Shown here piece by piece: positions 17,866-19,442 of a DNA stretch of 19,442 bases. The stretch is taken from assembly GCA_003990745.1 (NCBI GenBank), contig RBNI01002163.1, positions 1 to 19,442 on the forward strand, in the 5' to 3' direction. Positions within the stretch are counted from its first letter, which is position 1; each line of letters begins with the position of its first letter. This DNA comes from Jimgerdemannia flammicorona. Lineage: Eukaryota; Mucoromycota; Endogonomycetes; Endogonales; Endogonaceae. The notes below the pieces were generated by a model, which saw only the letters and a list, made by a program, of their open reading frames with translations, ran no database searches and had not been told where the DNA came from. The translations under genes and the position numbers were made by a program.

Positions 17866-18963
17866 ATGACTACTGAGATCTACAACCGCATCTGCGCTGA
17901 CATTTGGAATGCCATTGTCAACCGAGCCATACCCCCTCTGCCCCTCATGAATATCTACAGCCAAGCACCTCTCTACTTCGTGGAAGCCCGATGGAATGCC
18001 CTGAACATGCTTAACGAGGCCCACCAGATTGGACAAATCTCAAGCTACTACCAGATCGGCCACCTCCTGGAAGACATGGTCGAACACCACCATGATACAG
18101 ACATTACCCAGATGTCTCAACACCAGAAGCTCATTGCCCGCAAACACCGAGAACTCTTTTACGAGTACAGCACCTTTATTCCCTGCCTCCAAGTTACTAC
18201 CAGCGAAATGGTTGCTACACTGTCCTATGGCCAAATCGACGACATGATACAAGAACTCAACCACAAGTATCTGGAGTACGTTGAAACCACAGACAGAACC
18301 TTCCTGCACCCCAATGACCACATCCTGCAAATGCCCCAAGTTGGATATGCCATGAAGGACGTCTATGATATAATCAACTTCGACAAAGACGAAGCAGAAG
18401 ACAATGACCCTTCTGACGCCGACATGACCTCAAGCCAAGGATCTCTCCCAACTCTGATCACACCGCCAACTCTGCCGATGAACTTACAACAGTTCATAAC
18501 CACATACGAGACTTATTGGGACAATGATCACTGGCACGAATACCAACCTGCATTCACCCTCGATTACTTCAACTACAATGAAGAGACCGGAGAACACAAC
18601 CTGTACCTTCAGATAACCCTCGAAATTGAACCAACCACTCCACCATCCGAGTACAAGCGACATGAACCACAACTGCCAGCATACTACAACCCCGCGACCC
18701 ATAGTGCTGTAACCTATAGAAGATACGCAGACAGCGAATCCGATGAAAACGAAGATGATGCACCACTTCTTTGCCCCCTAACACCTTATCCAGCATACGA
18801 GACAGATGATGCTATCCTGTGGGACGGAGATGAAGTCCCAATGTATTATTACCTCAGCGAACAAGGAGAAGTAATCTGCGAACCACTCTTCCTAGATGAC
18901 TACTTCATCAGAGATGATGTCATCGATGGTGATGTCATCGAAGACTACCCAGACAGCGCCTAA
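17866..18963 (+). CDS. LTR-encoded 365-residue protein of unknown function
   Basis: Intact frame wholly inside the chromovirus LTR. The ATG has a good context (AAACATG) and is the first in the C/A-rich leader after the TATA at 17791. The N-terminal half (about 1-165) looks helical and soluble ('NMLNEAHQIGQISSYYQ', 'HLLEDMVEHHHD'). Residues 165-245 include a Ser/Thr/Pro stretch and a Tyr/Trp-rich block ('YETYWDNDHWHEYQ'). The C-terminal third is Pro/Tyr-rich and then strongly acidic ('DSESDENEDDAP'; the last 30 residues are rich in Asp and Glu). There is no signal peptide, membrane segment, zinc knuckle or enzyme motif that I can see. It is not gag, pol or envelope by any motif. The older copy has the same length without indels. 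It could be an accessory factor expressed from U3, or a captured host gene. Function unknown. Confidence 0.8.
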   Translation: MTTEIYNRICADIWNAIVNRAIPPLPLMNIYSQAPLYFVEARWNALNMLNEAHQIGQISSYYQIGHLLEDMVEHHHDTDITQMSQHQKLIARKHRELFYEYSTFIPCLQVTTSEMVATLSYGQIDDMIQELNHKYLEYVETTDRTFLHPNDHILQMPQVGYAMKDVYDIINFDKDEAEDNDPSDADMTSSQGSLPTLITPPTLPMNLQQFITTYETYWDNDHWHEYQPAFTLDYFNYNEETGEHNLYLQITLEIEPTTPPSEYKRHEPQLPAYYNPATHSAVTYRRYADSESDENEDDAPLLCPLTPYPAYETDDAILWDGDEVPMYYYLSEQGEVICEPLFLDDYFIRDDVIDGDVIEDYPDSA

Positions 18964-19012
18964 AACTATAAATAGATTAGCAGTCATAGTATAGTTAGAT
19001 TAGCCTTGTACG

Positions 19013-19099
19013 ACGTGACTGTGAACTGACTCAGCAGTCAGACGATCTCTTGACATGTCAGATCACACTTGTACTACGTGACTGCATTCCGACTCAGCA
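19013..19099 (+). promoter_or_regulatory. 63-bp duplicated bZIP-type module upstream of promoter 2
   Basis: ACGTGAC (19013-19019, 19076-19082) followed by GACTCAGCA (19028-19036, 19091-19099) occurs twice with a 63-base step; the first copy has the full TGACTCAGCA. The palindrome TGACATGTCA (19051-19060) lies between. These resemble CREB/G-box-like and Gcn4/AP-1-like sites. In the older LTR the CpG-containing ACGTGAC words are mutated while the TGAGTCA words persist. Confidence 0.55.
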
Positions 19100-19152
19100 A
19101 AGCACTTAGTGCTACACCCATATTTAGCATAGTCCAGATAGCCCCTCACTAG

Positions 19153-19160
19153 TATAAATA
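19153..19160 (+). promoter_or_regulatory. Promoter 2: TATAAATA (likely genomic RNA start)
   Basis: TATAAATA lies about 120 bases before AATAAA and is kept in the older LTR (13673-13666). Its place downstream of the ORF, close to the poly(A) signal, fits the U3-R boundary, so full-length element RNA would start near 19180-19190. Confidence 0.6.
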
Positions 19161-19277
19161 CCCCCTCCCCCAGACCTCAGAATCTCAGACCTGAACAATC
19201 CGAACACAACTCCTGAGCACTTCCCCACAATACCCCTTCACACAACTACTCCTAGTATAGCAATATCATGAATAGCG

Positions 19278-19283
19278 AATAAA
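19278..19283 (+). terminator. AATAAA poly(A) signal of the LTR
   Basis: AATAAA about 315 bases after the ORF stop and 120 after the second TATA. It is kept in the older LTR (13538-13533). It would serve both the ORF mRNA and the 3' end of genomic RNA. Confidence 0.55.
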
Positions 19284-19442
19284 CCTATTTAATAACCCAC
19301 AAACCACTCTTAAGTAAATCCGCTCCCCGTTAGGTCCTACTCCTAACCCCATCACGAAATTTCCTAATTGGGTATTGTCTGCAGCGATACGCCAATTCAA
19401 CTAAGCTGGCCTTAGTTTCTTGAACTTCCTGAAATACGGAAA

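Larger units (their letters stand above)
17610..19442 (+). repeat. LTR of chromovirus C (young copy), right edge outside window
   Basis: Starts TGTAAGCGCACAAC abruptly inside the older copy's RNase H and matches LTR B in inverted orientation to the window end. By comparison with LTR B about 200 more bases are missing. No polypurine tract precedes it, so it is a 5' LTR or a solo LTR. It is rich in CpG and has an open frame, unlike everything to its left. For instance, 17866-18007 has at least five CpG, while the matching 14820-14960 has about one. Order within it: bZIP-type repeats, CCAAT/TATA, ORF, second bZIP-type repeats, TATAAATA, AATAAA, U5. Confidence 0.85.

Noticed and set aside
18040..18339. 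Minus-strand open frames opposite the LTR ORF (also 17776-18036 and 18484-18796)
   Set aside because: Shadows of the plus-strand ORF; the mirror frames at 14045-14786 in the old copy have no independent support.

Overview
The window looks like a transposon graveyard from a filamentous fungus. The evidence is a chromodomain-bearing Ty3/gypsy retrotransposon, a second gypsy-type element, a LINE, a hAT transposase relic and A+T-rich filler. Nearly every reading frame is broken by in-frame stops, and the substitutions are mostly C-to-T (G-to-A on the other strand). CpG is scarce up to about 17.6 kb, as expected after cytosine deamination of methylated DNA or RIP-like mutation. I cannot name the species. 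No ordinary host gene and no complete RNA gene is visible.

Layout, left to right. 1-3666: the 5' part of a minus-strand LTR retrotransposon (protease start, gag, primer-binding site, 1.4-kb LTR). 3667-5570: A+T-rich DNA with two tRNA-like stretches, a 389-bp foldback element whose core is a perfect 44-bp hairpin, and a 14-bp minisatellite. 5571-7925: a plus-strand hAT transposase pseudogene. 8030-9623: two minisatellites, an unrecognised decayed reading frame, and a poly-T tract. About 9597-13213: a minus-strand LINE (reverse transcriptase and zinc-finger tail recognisable, long G-rich 3' region). 13214-17609: the 3' half of a minus-strand chromovirus (RNase H, integrase, chromodomain, polypurine tract, 2.03-kb LTR), which interrupts the LINE. 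17610-19442: the LTR of a younger, opposite-orientation copy of the same family, inserted into the RNase H region of the older copy and running out of the window.

The main result is that the long LTR of this chromovirus family contains its own open reading frame. It encodes 365 residues, is intact in the young LTR, and is present at exactly the same length with two stops and no indel in the old LTR. I do not recognise the protein. The LTR also has a CCAAT/TATA pair upstream of the frame, a second TATA downstream, repeated bZIP-type (TGAGTCA, ACGTGAC) motifs and an AATAAA signal. Each LTR, even a solo LTR, could therefore act as a self-contained gene cassette. The polypurine tract abutting one copy and the unrelated sequence abutting the other define the LTR edge independently.
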